From: Spirosoma sp. KUDC1026 | Lineage (GTDB): Bacteria > Bacteroidota > Bacteroidia > Cytophagales > Spirosomataceae | DNA: 64,000 nt | Direction of reading: 5' to 3' | Assembly: GCF_013375035.1 (NCBI RefSeq) | Contig: NZ_CP056032.1 | Coordinates: 3,018,001 to 3,082,000, forward strand | Shown: piece by piece, positions 31,596-40,761 of the stretch | Position numbering within the stretch: position 1 is the stretch's first letter | How the letters are laid out: each line of letters opens with the position of its first letter | The notes under the pieces: generated by a model | What the model saw: only the letters and a program-made list of their open reading frames with translations | Told to the model about the DNA's origin: nothing | Databases searched by the model: none | Program-made: the position numbers and the translations under genes

Positions 31596-32711
31596 ATGTC
31601 GAAACATAAACGCTACCGCTCGGCGGAAAAAACCTTTGGTACGTCGCCGGGTACTCTGACCTACATTGGTGAGGACATTGAGCACGTAATTAAAATCAAG
31701 CGGATCAAGTACAACGCCGATGAGTACCATATTGACGATAACAGCAGATTAAGTGCCTGCCAGTTACCCGACTCCGGCACGCCGTTTGTCAACTGGACCG
31801 ACGTTGATGGTATCCATAAAACCAGGGTCATTGCTGCGCTGGGAGAACGCTACCACCTGCACCCGCTGCTGCTGGAAGACGTAATCAACGTCGAGCAGAA
31901 ACCCAAGATCGATCTGTACGACGCGCCCCCGGCGCAGGACGGTGAAAAATCAAGCGGGCCGGTCGTTTTTGTGACGCTGAAAATGCTGCATCACAACCCG
32001 GAGCAGCAAATCATCGAAACGGAGCACGTCAGTCTGGTGCTGGGTGAGAACTACCTGCTGTCGTTTCAGGAAGAGCGCACCCAGGATATTTTCGACCCGG
32101 TTATCGAGCGAATCAAAGCTTCGTCGGGCAAGACGCGCCGGAATGGACCCGACTACCTGATGTATTCGCTGATGGACCTGATTGTCGACCATTACTCGGT
32201 CATTGTTGAGCGGATCAGCGATAAGATTGACGAGCTGGAAGAGGAGATCGTGAAGGAATGCACGGAACGGGAAATCCTTAACCGACTCTACCGGCTGAAG
32301 CGTGAACTGGGTTACATCCGCCGAACCATCCTGCCGGTGCGCGAGATCATGTCGGTACTGCTGCGCGAAGAATCACCTCTGATCAAGCCGGGTACGTTGC
32401 CCTTTATGCGGGATTTGTCCGATCATGTGAACCAGACTGTTGAAACGCTTGATTCCCAGCGGGATATTATTTCGGGGCTGATGGACGTGTATTATTCCAT
32501 CGTGAACAACCGGATGAATTCGGTCATGAAAACGTTGACAATTGTATCGGCCATCTTCATCCCACTGACGTTTATTGTGGGGGTGTACGGCATGAATTTC
32601 GACCATATGCCCGAACTTCACACCCGCACCGGCTATTTCTGGGTGTGGATTACTATGATTGTGATCGCCATTGGCGAAGTGATTTATTTTAAACGACGCG
32701 GCTGGATGTAG
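31596..32711 (+). CDS. corA: CorA-family Mg2+/Co2+ transporter
   Basis: From ATG 31596 the protein is 371 aa. A large cytoplasmic domain (RVIAALGERYHLHPLLLEDV, then a long helix with ISDKIDELEEEIV) leads to two C-terminal membrane helices. The first helix ends with the diagnostic Y-G-M-N motif (GMN about 332-334), and the tail is basic (YFKRRGWM). It forms pentameric inner-membrane channels for divalent cations. An upstream ATG at 31572 is possible but less family-like. Confidence 0.95.
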   Translation: MSKHKRYRSAEKTFGTSPGTLTYIGEDIEHVIKIKRIKYNADEYHIDDNSRLSACQLPDSGTPFVNWTDVDGIHKTRVIAALGERYHLHPLLLEDVINVEQKPKIDLYDAPPAQDGEKSSGPVVFVTLKMLHHNPEQQIIETEHVSLVLGENYLLSFQEERTQDIFDPVIERIKASSGKTRRNGPDYLMYSLMDLIVDHYSVIVERISDKIDELEEEIVKECTEREILNRLYRLKRELGYIRRTILPVREIMSVLLREESPLIKPGTLPFMRDLSDHVNQTVETLDSQRDIISGLMDVYYSIVNNRMNSVMKTLTIVSAIFIPLTFIVGVYGMNFDHMPELHTRTGYFWVWITMIVIAIGEVIYFKRRGWM

Positions 32712-32772
32712 GTAAGTAGGCAGTATGCCAAGACCAAGCTTTTACTTACCTGGGGTCCGGCGGCTCTGGATT

Positions 32773-35232
32773 ATGACGACTGCGTATCAACCATCGCTGC
32801 TCGACGCGCGCTGGCTAACCGACTCCCGGCAGGTGCCCGATCAGGTCACCAATGCTGTTTTTTTTGCCATTCGGGGTGACCATCACGACGGTCATCAGTT
32901 CATTGGCGAACTGTATCAGAAAGGCGTTCGGCAGTTTGTGGTCGAGCGGACCGCGCTAACGCCTGATCGGCGGGCTGAACTAAGCCGGTATACTGATGCT
33001 ACGTTTGTCGAAACCGACAGCAGCCTTCGGAAACTGCAAACGCTGGCGGCCGACTACCGGCGTCAGTTCATGATCCCAGTGATTGGTATTACGGGCAGCA
33101 ACGGCAAAACCATTGTGAAAGAATGGCTGGCGCAGCTGCTGAGTGACGATTACGTCGTAGCCAAAAGCCCCAAGAGCTATAACTCGCAGCTGGGTGTACC
33201 GCTGGCCGTTCACCAACTGGCCAAACGGCACACGCTGGGCATCTTCGAAGCCGGTATTTCCCGGCCGCACGAGATGGAAGTGCTCGAAACGATTATCCAG
33301 CCCACTGTTGGGATCTTTACGAATATTGGTACGGCCCACGACGAGGGGTTTCGGACCCACCGCCAGAAGATTGCCGAAAAGCTACGGTTGTTCAGTCATG
33401 TCGATACGCTGGTTTACTGCGCCGATTATCAGGAAGTCGACGAGGAAATCCGTCTGCTAATCAAAGCCGTTAATCCCGACGTTCAGCTCATAAGCTGGTC
33501 GCTGGCCGGACGGGACGCCACGTACCAGGCAACTGTTACCGGCGATCGGCTCCAGCTCATGTCGACAGCCCAAACGCTGACCCTCCAACTGCCCTTCTCC
33601 GATCCGGCATCGGTTGAGAACCTACTGCACTGTCTGGTTACGATGCTGGCGTTGGGAAGGAGTACCGGTCAAACGCAGCTACAAATGCGGCTGAACCGCC
33701 TGCGGCCGGTGTCGATGCGGCTGGAGCAGAAAGAGGGCATCAACAACTGTGTGCTGATTGACGATTCGTACAACAACGACGTAGCGGGCCTCCAGCTGGC
33801 GCTGAGCTTTCTGAATCAGCAAAGCAGCCGCGATAAACGGGTTGTTATCCTATCCGACGTACTGCAGTCGGGCCAGCGGGAAGAAGACCTCTACGAGCAG
33901 GTTGGGGTCATGATGAAGCTCAACCAGGTGAGCTGGTTTGTGGGCATTGGTCCGGTCGTCAGCCAGCACCGGAGCTGCTTTGCCGACGATAGCCTGTTTT
34001 ACGATACGACGGAGCAGTTTCTGGCGGAGTTTCCGTTTGGCGAGCTGCGCGACAGCGTGGTGCTGGTGAAAGGTGCCCGGCCATTCTCGTTCGAACGAAT
34101 TGTGAACCGGTTGCAGCGGAAAGTACACGGTACAGTACTGGAAATCAACCTCGACGCGCTGACCCACAACCTGAATTACTACCGCGAGAAGGTAGGGCCA
34201 CAGACCAAACTCATGGTTATGGTGAAAGCCTTTGCCTACGGCAGCGGCAGCGCCGAAGTGGCTCAGCTGCTCCAGTTTCACCGGGTCGATTACCTGGCCG
34301 TGGCCTACGCCGACGAAGGCGTAACGCTGCGACAGAACGGCATTACGCTGCCCATCATGGTTATGAACCCGGCCCCGCAGAGTTTTGCTGCATTACTGGA
34401 ATATCGGCTGGAACCGGAGATTTATAGCCAGCGAATTTTACGGGAGTGGGGTGACTTTACGGCCAGTCAACCCGCTGACAGTATTCCCGCGCTCCACCTG
34501 AAAATCGACACCGGTATGCACCGGTTGGGTTTCCTGGAAAGCGAAATGGGCGGGGTGATTGCCTACCTGAAAGAACGCCCTGCGCTCCGGGTGGCTACGG
34601 TATTTACCCACCTGGTTGGTGCCGACGAAGCCCGGTTCAATAATTTCTCCCGCCAGCAGTACGATACGTTCCTGCGCAGCACCGACCAACTGGAGGCTCA
34701 ACTGGGCTACCGGCCCATGCGCCACCTGCTCAACTCGGCGGGGATCGTACGTTTCCCGGAATTTCGCCTGGACATGGTACGGCTGGGTATTGGTCTGTAC
34801 GGCGTGGAGTCGAGCCAGCTGGAAAGTGCGATGGTACGGCCCGCGGGGACGCTTAAAACGGTGATCAGTCAGATAAAAACCATCCCCGCTGGTGAGTCGG
34901 TTGGGTATAGCCGCCGGGGGATACTCGATCATGTTGCCCGGATTGCGACGCTGGCCATTGGGTATGCCGACGGTTACGACCGCCGACTGGGCAACGGCAT
35001 TGGGCACGTACTGGTCAACGGGGTGCTGTGTCCCACGGTGGGGAGTGTCTGCATGGACATGACGATGATCGACGTAACAAACGCCCCCGCCGAGGAAGGC
35101 GATGAGGTTATTGTTTTCGGACCGGACCTGTCAATCTCCGACCTCGCCCGGTTGATCGGGACCATTCCCTACGAGATCCTGACCGGCGTCAGCGAGCGGG
35201 TCAAGCGGGTATTTTTCAAGGAAGGAAACTAG
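32773..35232 (+). CDS. Bifunctional MurF / alanine racemase
   Basis: The 819-aa fusion from ATG 32773 combines two cell-wall enzymes. Residues 1 to about 450 are MurF-like with the ATP loop GITGSNGKT (105-113) and ligase motifs (GIFEAGISRPHEME, then VLIDDSYNNDVAGL). From about 455 (VLEINLDALTHNLNYYREKV) it is alanine racemase, with the PLP lysine at K485 (VMVKAFAYGSG) and a C-terminal beta domain containing GYADGYDRR. It makes D-Ala and attaches D-Ala-D-Ala to the peptidoglycan precursor. This fusion is known in Bacteroidetes. Confidence 0.95.
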   Translation: MTTAYQPSLLDARWLTDSRQVPDQVTNAVFFAIRGDHHDGHQFIGELYQKGVRQFVVERTALTPDRRAELSRYTDATFVETDSSLRKLQTLAADYRRQFMIPVIGITGSNGKTIVKEWLAQLLSDDYVVAKSPKSYNSQLGVPLAVHQLAKRHTLGIFEAGISRPHEMEVLETIIQPTVGIFTNIGTAHDEGFRTHRQKIAEKLRLFSHVDTLVYCADYQEVDEEIRLLIKAVNPDVQLISWSLAGRDATYQATVTGDRLQLMSTAQTLTLQLPFSDPASVENLLHCLVTMLALGRSTGQTQLQMRLNRLRPVSMRLEQKEGINNCVLIDDSYNNDVAGLQLALSFLNQQSSRDKRVVILSDVLQSGQREEDLYEQVGVMMKLNQVSWFVGIGPVVSQHRSCFADDSLFYDTTEQFLAEFPFGELRDSVVLVKGARPFSFERIVNRLQRKVHGTVLEINLDALTHNLNYYREKVGPQTKLMVMVKAFAYGSGSAEVAQLLQFHRVDYLAVAYADEGVTLRQNGITLPIMVMNPAPQSFAALLEYRLEPEIYSQRILREWGDFTASQPADSIPALHLKIDTGMHRLGFLESEMGGVIAYLKERPALRVATVFTHLVGADEARFNNFSRQQYDTFLRSTDQLEAQLGYRPMRHLLNSAGIVRFPEFRLDMVRLGIGLYGVESSQLESAMVRPAGTLKTVISQIKTIPAGESVGYSRRGILDHVARIATLAIGYADGYDRRLGNGIGHVLVNGVLCPTVGSVCMDMTMIDVTNAPAEEGDEVIVFGPDLSISDLARLIGTIPYEILTGVSERVKRVFFKEGN

Positions 35233-35233
35233 C

Positions 35234-37216
35234 TCACTTACGGCTGCTGACGGGCGTATTGGTCATGCTGGTCTGCTTCAGCAGCCAGGTGGCCAGTTCC
35301 TTGCCCGCGTTGAAGTTTTCGTACTGAGCCGGAATGCGTCGGCCGTCGGTGTACTCGTTGTAAAGCCAGGGGTCGCCGACGGCGAAAACGGTGCCCTTGC
35401 CCCATTTGGCAACGCCCATGATAATATCACCGTTCTGGCTGACGACGGCCTGGGCGGGGGAATGGACGCTTAAGGGCGACAACTCCTTGATATAAACTCG
35501 TTTCGTGGTTGGGAAAATAGCCTGTGACAGGGCAGTACGCTGATCTGTAGCGAGCTGAACGGTGCCCTGTTCAAACTGCGTGCCCTGTACCATATTGACG
35601 TTTTTGGGCAGAAAACGAATTCCGAAGGAACTAGCCAACTGGTTAAAATGCGGGTGTTCGCAGTTGGACGTATCGTTCGCCATCATCACTAGCACTCCGC
35701 CGTCTTTCACCCATTTACTGATTGCCTGAATATCGGTCGGACTAACGTAGTTGGGCGATGCGGTTTCTTTCTTCGTATCGGGGTCGACAATGATGTAGAC
35801 GTTCACGTTTTTCAGCGCGCCGGCTGTTGGTGCCGCGACCGAAACCGTATTGGCCCCCAGGTCCCGGAACGTATCGCCCCATAGCCAGAAACCGGAGTGC
35901 TGCCGATCCTCCCAGGTGTAGTGAAACGGTTCAGGCTGGCCGTCTGGTCCCTTGCGAAACTCGTGGTTGAAATACGTATCGACGCCCACCGTTCTCTGAC
36001 TGCCCAGCGGCACAACGCGCTCCTGATCAATTTCCATTTCGATGCTAGCGAATATAAACGGCCCAACACCTTTCAGGTCATCCTGCCGCAGCGGTTCGCT
36101 CAGGTAGTACTCGTAACTGCCATCGCGGTACGGATTGCCGCCCAGGCCACCAACCAGCACCGTTTTTTCCAGGTGAATCAGTCCTTTGCTGTCGGTCGAG
36201 ATAAAGTTTTTGAGCATTCCGGCGTATCCCTTCCGGGCGTTGGTCATCAGCGAGGTAGGCAGATAGCCCTTCCGTACACCCTTCGCCAGCGCGTACACAA
36301 ACATGCCTGTGCCCGAGGATTCCAGGTAGTTTCGGTTGCCACCCATCCGGTCGGTCACCTGAAACCAGCAGCCCGAAGCCGGGTCCTGAAACTTGACCAG
36401 GGCGGGCATCAATCGCTGCAGAATGGTAACCAGTTCGTTCCGGCGCGGGTAGCTGGCCGGCAGATAATCCAGTACGTCGACCAGTGCCATAGCGTACCAG
36501 CCAATCGACCGGCTCCAGAAGTTAGGTGAAGTACCCGTCTGCGGGTTCGCCCATTTCTGGAGCCTGCTCTCGTCCCAGCCGTGGTACAAAAGCCCCGTTT
36601 TGGGGTCGCGGGCGTGTTTTTCCATCCACACAAACTGGTTCGTGATGTCGTCAAAGCTTTGGGCCTGTTTCTCTTTGGGATCAAAAAGAAGGCTGTATTC
36701 GGCGTAGAAAGGTTCAGCCATATAAAGACCATCCAGCCACATCTGATTCGGATAGCGCTTCTTGTGCCAGAAGCCGCCTTCTTTTGTTCTGGGTTGCTGC
36801 GCTAACTGATCCCGCAGGACGTCGGCGGCTTTTCGATATTTCTCCCGGCCCGGCAGGGTCTGCTGCGCCAGCATCAGCAGCGACCGGCCGGGCGTAACGA
36901 GATCAATGTTATACTCATCCAGCGCATACGTCCGGATCGTACCGTCACTCTGAACAAAATTGTCTACGTTTTTCTGGATGTAATCGAAGTAACGCGCGTC
37001 GCCCGTCCGGTACCAGAGTTGTTCGACGGCCTGCAGGAAAACGCCCATCTCATACTCCCAATGGGCTGCTTTGGCCGTTGGATACAAGATCGAATCGGGG
37101 TTGTTCTTCATTATCGTTTCGGCCAGGCGCTGCGACCAGGGAACTCTGGTTGGCGATTCGGGCTGCGCCAGTGCGGAGCGGGAGAGAAGCAACAGACAAA
37201 GGAGCAGTTTTTTCAT
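35234..37216 (-). CDS. GH105 unsaturated rhamnogalacturonyl hydrolase with C-terminal DUF4350-like domain
   Basis: The 660-aa protein has a signal peptide (LLLCLLLLSRSALAQ). An alpha/alpha-barrel of the GH88/GH105 type follows to about residue 370: MWLDGLYMAEPFYAEYSLLF, then GLLYHGWDESRLQKWANP and FWSRSIGWYAMALVDVLDYL. Such enzymes cleave unsaturated uronic acid from pectin fragments made by lyases. The C-terminal third (GANTVSVAAP...VYIIVDPDTKKE...GGVLVMMANDTSNCEH...GDPWLYNEY) looks like a glutamine-amidotransferase-like DUF4350 domain. It converges with MurF-Alr with one base between stops. Confidence 0.88.
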   Translation of the reverse strand: MKKLLLCLLLLSRSALAQPESPTRVPWSQRLAETIMKNNPDSILYPTAKAAHWEYEMGVFLQAVEQLWYRTGDARYFDYIQKNVDNFVQSDGTIRTYALDEYNIDLVTPGRSLLMLAQQTLPGREKYRKAADVLRDQLAQQPRTKEGGFWHKKRYPNQMWLDGLYMAEPFYAEYSLLFDPKEKQAQSFDDITNQFVWMEKHARDPKTGLLYHGWDESRLQKWANPQTGTSPNFWSRSIGWYAMALVDVLDYLPASYPRRNELVTILQRLMPALVKFQDPASGCWFQVTDRMGGNRNYLESSGTGMFVYALAKGVRKGYLPTSLMTNARKGYAGMLKNFISTDSKGLIHLEKTVLVGGLGGNPYRDGSYEYYLSEPLRQDDLKGVGPFIFASIEMEIDQERVVPLGSQRTVGVDTYFNHEFRKGPDGQPEPFHYTWEDRQHSGFWLWGDTFRDLGANTVSVAAPTAGALKNVNVYIIVDPDTKKETASPNYVSPTDIQAISKWVKDGGVLVMMANDTSNCEHPHFNQLASSFGIRFLPKNVNMVQGTQFEQGTVQLATDQRTALSQAIFPTTKRVYIKELSPLSVHSPAQAVVSQNGDIIMGVAKWGKGTVFAVGDPWLYNEYTDGRRIPAQYENFNAGKELATWLLKQTSMTNTPVSSRK

Positions 37217-37588
37217 GGAAGCAGAGGAATCCCTAACGTGGTTACAAAAGAGCCTTTCCCAGACGGATATACTTTGTCTCGTTCGGAAAAATGTGGGTGC
37301 CTGTGCCCAGAAACTCTGCCAAAGGCATTCTGATGAATACAGAAACAGAGGCCCAAATCGTAAAAGTTAACCGCTGTAACCGATTGTTTTATATATAATC
37401 CATTGCTTTTATGAACTAATAATAGGCTTGCGTATATGGCTATAGGTAACTATTAACGCAGATGTTAACAGGATTAATTTTTTACGCTCAAACGGGACGA
37501 TATAATGACAACCAATTGATAAATAGGTTTTTACGGTAGGAGCGTATTGCCTATATTCGTTACGCTCTCCAACTAACCCCATGAAGAT
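37217..37588. other. AT-rich divergent intergenic region
   Basis: About 370 bases upstream of both the GH105 gene (leftward) and a small zinc-ribbon protein (rightward). I see no gene, hairpin or clean promoter box; TATATTCG at about 37551 is one base off the -7 consensus. Confidence 0.4.
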
Positions 37589-37846
37589 ATGCACGATTAT
37601 ATGCTCATGCTCACTAGCGCTGCTGTCCTGGCCATTTTGATCATTGTTCTGGTTCGGAAAGTTACGTTTCGAAATCGATGCCCCGTTTGCGGTAACCGGC
37701 ATCCCGACCGCGTTGCCCGGCCCCGCTGGGTGAAAGCAGCCCTGCCGATGCTGCCCATCAAATCGTTTCGTTGCCTGGATTGCTACCAGAAATACATGCA
37801 GATCGATCTGTCATCGAGTCAGGAGCCCCAGCAGGCAACCCGATGA
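37589..37846 (+). CDS. Small membrane-anchored zinc-ribbon protein
   Basis: The 85-aa protein has an N-terminal membrane helix (about 5-23) followed by two C-x-x-C knuckles, RCPVCGNRHPDR and FRCLDCYQKYM, separated by a basic stretch. The four cysteines likely bind zinc on the cytoplasmic side. I do not recognise a named family and no function can be given. Confidence 0.6.
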   Translation: MHDYMLMLTSAAVLAILIIVLVRKVTFRNRCPVCGNRHPDRVARPRWVKAALPMLPIKSFRCLDCYQKYMQIDLSSSQEPQQATR

Positions 37847-37932
37847 ATCGACATTTGGCGGGGAGACGTATATACTGTTTGTTCTGTTTTCCGCCTATCC
37901 ACCCGAGAGGCCCATCGCACATGCTACCAATA

Positions 37933-37967
37933 AATAAGCCCGACCACTCAGTGAGGTCGGGCTTATT
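37933..37967. terminator. Bidirectional terminator hairpin
   Basis: AATAAGCCCGACC at 37933-37945 pairs exactly with GGTCGGGCTTATT at 37955-37967. A/T-rich arms on both outer sides allow use by the genes on either side. Confidence 0.8.
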
Positions 37968-38031
37968 CGTTACCTAAACTAAAATCTCGGGCCAGGCGTT
38001 AACGTGAATCTACCAGGTTAGCCGCGTTTTA

Positions 38032-38445
38032 TTAACTCTCGGCGTTCTGCAGCCAGTATTTCTGGAAGCGGCCGACGATCTGTTCCAATTGACTAAGGTT
38101 CAGGGGCTTCGTGATGAAATCGCGGGCGCCCAGCTGAAACGCTAGGTCACGATCATCCACGTTGGTTGAGGTAGTAAGCATGACTACGGGGGTGTTCACA
38201 TAGCGACTGTCTTTACGCAGTGAATCAAGTACTTCAAAGCCATTCAATCGGGGCATGTTCAGGTCCAGCACAATCAGCGCGGGGGTGTGCTCAGTCTCGG
38301 CTAACTGGTCCAGCAGGTCCTGCCCATCGTTCACAAAATGAAGACGGCAGTGGGGGTAGTGCAGACTGAAGCTGATCTGCAGCAGAAAACGATCGTCGTC
38401 GTCATCATCGGCGATGAAGACATAGGGTACAGGTAAAACGTTCAT
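38032..38445 (-). CDS. Receiver-only response regulator
   Basis: The 137-aa CheY-like protein has an acidic cluster at 13-18 (ADDDDDD), phospho-acceptor D61 (LIVLDLNMP), switch T91 (VVMLTTS) and K113-P114 (FITKPL). It belongs to the Rcp1-like type common in Cytophagales, usually paired with bacteriophytochrome or hybrid kinases. No kinase is adjacent. The output must be by protein-protein contact. Confidence 0.92.
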   Translation of the reverse strand: MNVLPVPYVFIADDDDDDRFLLQISFSLHYPHCRLHFVNDGQDLLDQLAETEHTPALIVLDLNMPRLNGFEVLDSLRKDSRYVNTPVVMLTTSTNVDDRDLAFQLGARDFITKPLNLSQLEQIVGRFQKYWLQNAES

Positions 38446-38805
38446 TAAGTTACGATTAGTTACGGTCGCGAATCCACTACCAAAAATAAGACTATTCGTG
38501 ACAATTCAGCCTACATACGTGCTTTATATCAGTCAGGATTAGATAACGGTAAAAATTATGCCATATCCGTCAACTAAGCAATCGAGAACGTACTAAAAAA
38601 AGAGGCTGGTCAGTAAACGGTATTTCTCTGCTGTAAGTCGTTAAGGTATAATTATTGCAACCAACTTACGTTGACATATTATCATTTAGGAAAAGTAAAT
38701 AAAAGAGCGAGTGTGTTTGTAACTATTGGTGACTAATTGTTTATCTATTAGTCAAAATAAGGTAGTCAAGCGTGTGTGGTCTCTTCAATTTAATGACGAT
38801 AATTC
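38446..38805. other. AT-rich divergent intergenic region
   Basis: About 360 bases between a leftward response regulator and a rightward small gene. No ORF, repeat or clear promoter consensus was seen. Confidence 0.4.
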
Positions 38806-39069
38806 ATGGTTCTGACTTTCGGTCAATATAGTACGCTTGCCGCTATGCGTCGGTGTGTAACCCGGGAGCAGCTAGCCGCGCAAACCAGCTTCGATCAGTT
38901 GATGGTGAAATATTACATCATGGTGCTGCTGAGTAACGGCCTGGTTGCGGCAAGCTATGATGAGGAGGATAACGATTTATGCTATAAGCTGACAGATGCC
39001 GGGGTTGACTGCATCCAGGATTACGAACGGAGTAACCCCGAACTAACGATACGGCGAATGGTTTACTAG
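38806..39069 (+). CDS. Small winged-helix-like hypothetical protein
   Basis: The 87-aa protein reads as a compact helical domain: LAAMRRCVTREQLAAQTSFDQLMVKYYIMVLLSNGLVAASYDEE, then CYKLTDAGVDCIQDYER. The order helix-helix-recognition helix followed by a beta hairpin and TDAG is what MarR/ArsR-like winged helices show. DNA binding is therefore plausible but not shown. Confidence 0.55.
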   Translation: MVLTFGQYSTLAAMRRCVTREQLAAQTSFDQLMVKYYIMVLLSNGLVAASYDEEDNDLCYKLTDAGVDCIQDYERSNPELTIRRMVY

Positions 39070-39091
39070 CCGCAGTGGGCTGGGACAATGG

Positions 39092-40711
39092 TCAGGACCC
39101 GCTGCGTAACAACAGCGTATCAAGTTGTGCTTTGCTTAGATCCAGTTCCTGTTCGGCTGCCCGTACGCTGGCGTCGCTGAATTTTCCTTCTTTGTGCAGT
39201 TTTATCAGTAGTTCCTGCTGAAAATCACTAATGAGCAACTGGGCAGCCAGCAAATCATTGAATGCGTCCATAGCATCAGTTGGACTATCACCGGCTTTGC
39301 TGATAGTAGATACATTACGGGCAAGGCGCTCAACAATTCGTTCATAACGAATCCTGATCTGGCGCTGTACCTCCTTGTCGATCGTGTCGGGCAACTCGTG
39401 TTTAACGAATGCCAGCACACTGCGCGCTATATACAACTGAAGTTCCTTTTCTTCTTCTCGCTCCACAGGCTGAGGTTCTACGCCCAGCAATCGGATTAGC
39501 AGTGGAAGGGTCAGTCCCTGCAAAACAAGTGTCGCAAAAATAACCACGAAGGCCAGAAACAGAATAATGGGCCGATTTGGGAAGGGCGTACCACTGGGCA
39601 TGGTCAGCGGCAGGGCCAGTGCCGTCGCCAGCGAAACAACGCCCCGCGTACCGGTCCAGGCCACGATCAGGACATTCTTCCAGTGAATTTCTTCGTGATC
39701 GGTAGCATTCCGTTTATAGGCCATCAACTGCTGGTAGTACGTATTGCTGAACACCCACAGGATCCGGACAATGATCGTGACGACACTGATAAGGATACTG
39801 TACCGGATCAGGTCAAGGGTTGAATAGGCGTACAGGCCCCGGACAATGGCTGGCAGCTGCAAGCCGATCAGGATAAAAATGACTCCGTTCATCAGAAAAA
39901 TGACCGTATCCCAGACTGCCCGCGACTGCATACGGGATTTGTAGGAAAAGACCTCGGGCGAGCGCCAGGTGATGAGCAGACCCGTACTGACAACCGCCAG
40001 AATGCCGGACACCTCTACATGCTCGGCCGCCAGGTACGCCACAAAAGGAGCCAGGAGCGTCAGGCTGGTTTCGACAATGGGATTGTTATGGATGCGCGAA
40101 AAAACCAGCGTAAACACGTAACCGATAACAACACCCACGAACAGCCCGCCACCCGCTACGAGCAGAAACTGAAGGCTAGCCTGCCAGAATACGAACGAGC
40201 CGGTCATGGCAGCCGCTACTGCGTACCGATAGGCAATCAGCGCGGACGCATCGTTGAGCAGGCTTTCGCCCTCCAGAATGGCGATGACCCGTTTGTTGAG
40301 GCCCAGGCCCTGCGTAATGCTGGTGGCGGCAACGGCATCCGGGGGCGAAACAATAGCGCCCAGCACAAAAGCCAGCGGCCAGCTAAAACCCGGTATAAAA
40401 TAATGGGCTGCCGTTGCCACTGCTAACGTAGTAAAAAAGACCAGCGTAACTGCCAGCGTAGATATGGTCCGGATCGACGCCGTAAATTCCTGCCAGGAGG
40501 TTTTTGTTGCCGAATCGTACAGCAGCGGGGGCAGGAAAATGAGAAAGACAACATCCGGGTCGAGCGACAGGTCGGGGAGCACCGGCACAAAACCGATGAA
40601 CAGTCCGACAGCCACCAGGAGAACCGGGTAGGGAAGTTTAATTTTATCGGCTACCGCTGACAGGCCAATCAGAATGGCCATGATAAATATTACGTTTTCA
40701 AAGTTTTCCAT
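39092..40711 (-). CDS. Na+/H+ antiporter (CPA1/NhaP type)
   Basis: The 539-aa protein has about 12 membrane spans to residue 410 and a charged cytoplasmic tail. Family motifs include FLPPLLYDSA in helix 3, GAIVSPPDAVAA with the ion-binding Asp, and ILEGESLLNDASALIAYR. It exchanges Na+ or K+ for H+ across the inner membrane in pH and salt homeostasis. The tail contains predicted helices (RIRYERIVERLARN) and may be regulatory. Confidence 0.92.
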   Translation of the reverse strand: MENFENVIFIMAILIGLSAVADKIKLPYPVLLVAVGLFIGFVPVLPDLSLDPDVVFLIFLPPLLYDSATKTSWQEFTASIRTISTLAVTLVFFTTLAVATAAHYFIPGFSWPLAFVLGAIVSPPDAVAATSITQGLGLNKRVIAILEGESLLNDASALIAYRYAVAAAMTGSFVFWQASLQFLLVAGGGLFVGVVIGYVFTLVFSRIHNNPIVETSLTLLAPFVAYLAAEHVEVSGILAVVSTGLLITWRSPEVFSYKSRMQSRAVWDTVIFLMNGVIFILIGLQLPAIVRGLYAYSTLDLIRYSILISVVTIIVRILWVFSNTYYQQLMAYKRNATDHEEIHWKNVLIVAWTGTRGVVSLATALALPLTMPSGTPFPNRPIILFLAFVVIFATLVLQGLTLPLLIRLLGVEPQPVEREEEKELQLYIARSVLAFVKHELPDTIDKEVQRQIRIRYERIVERLARNVSTISKAGDSPTDAMDAFNDLLAAQLLISDFQQELLIKLHKEGKFSDASVRAAEQELDLSKAQLDTLLLRSGS

Positions 40712-40761
40712 AGTGTAGCGTTGGCATCAGTAACCAGCAGTGAGTAGGATTGTTCTTGTAA

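Noticed and set aside
35897..36529. 210-aa plus-strand ORF inside the GH105 gene
   Set aside because: Shadow of the clearly coding minus-strand gene; no family resemblance.
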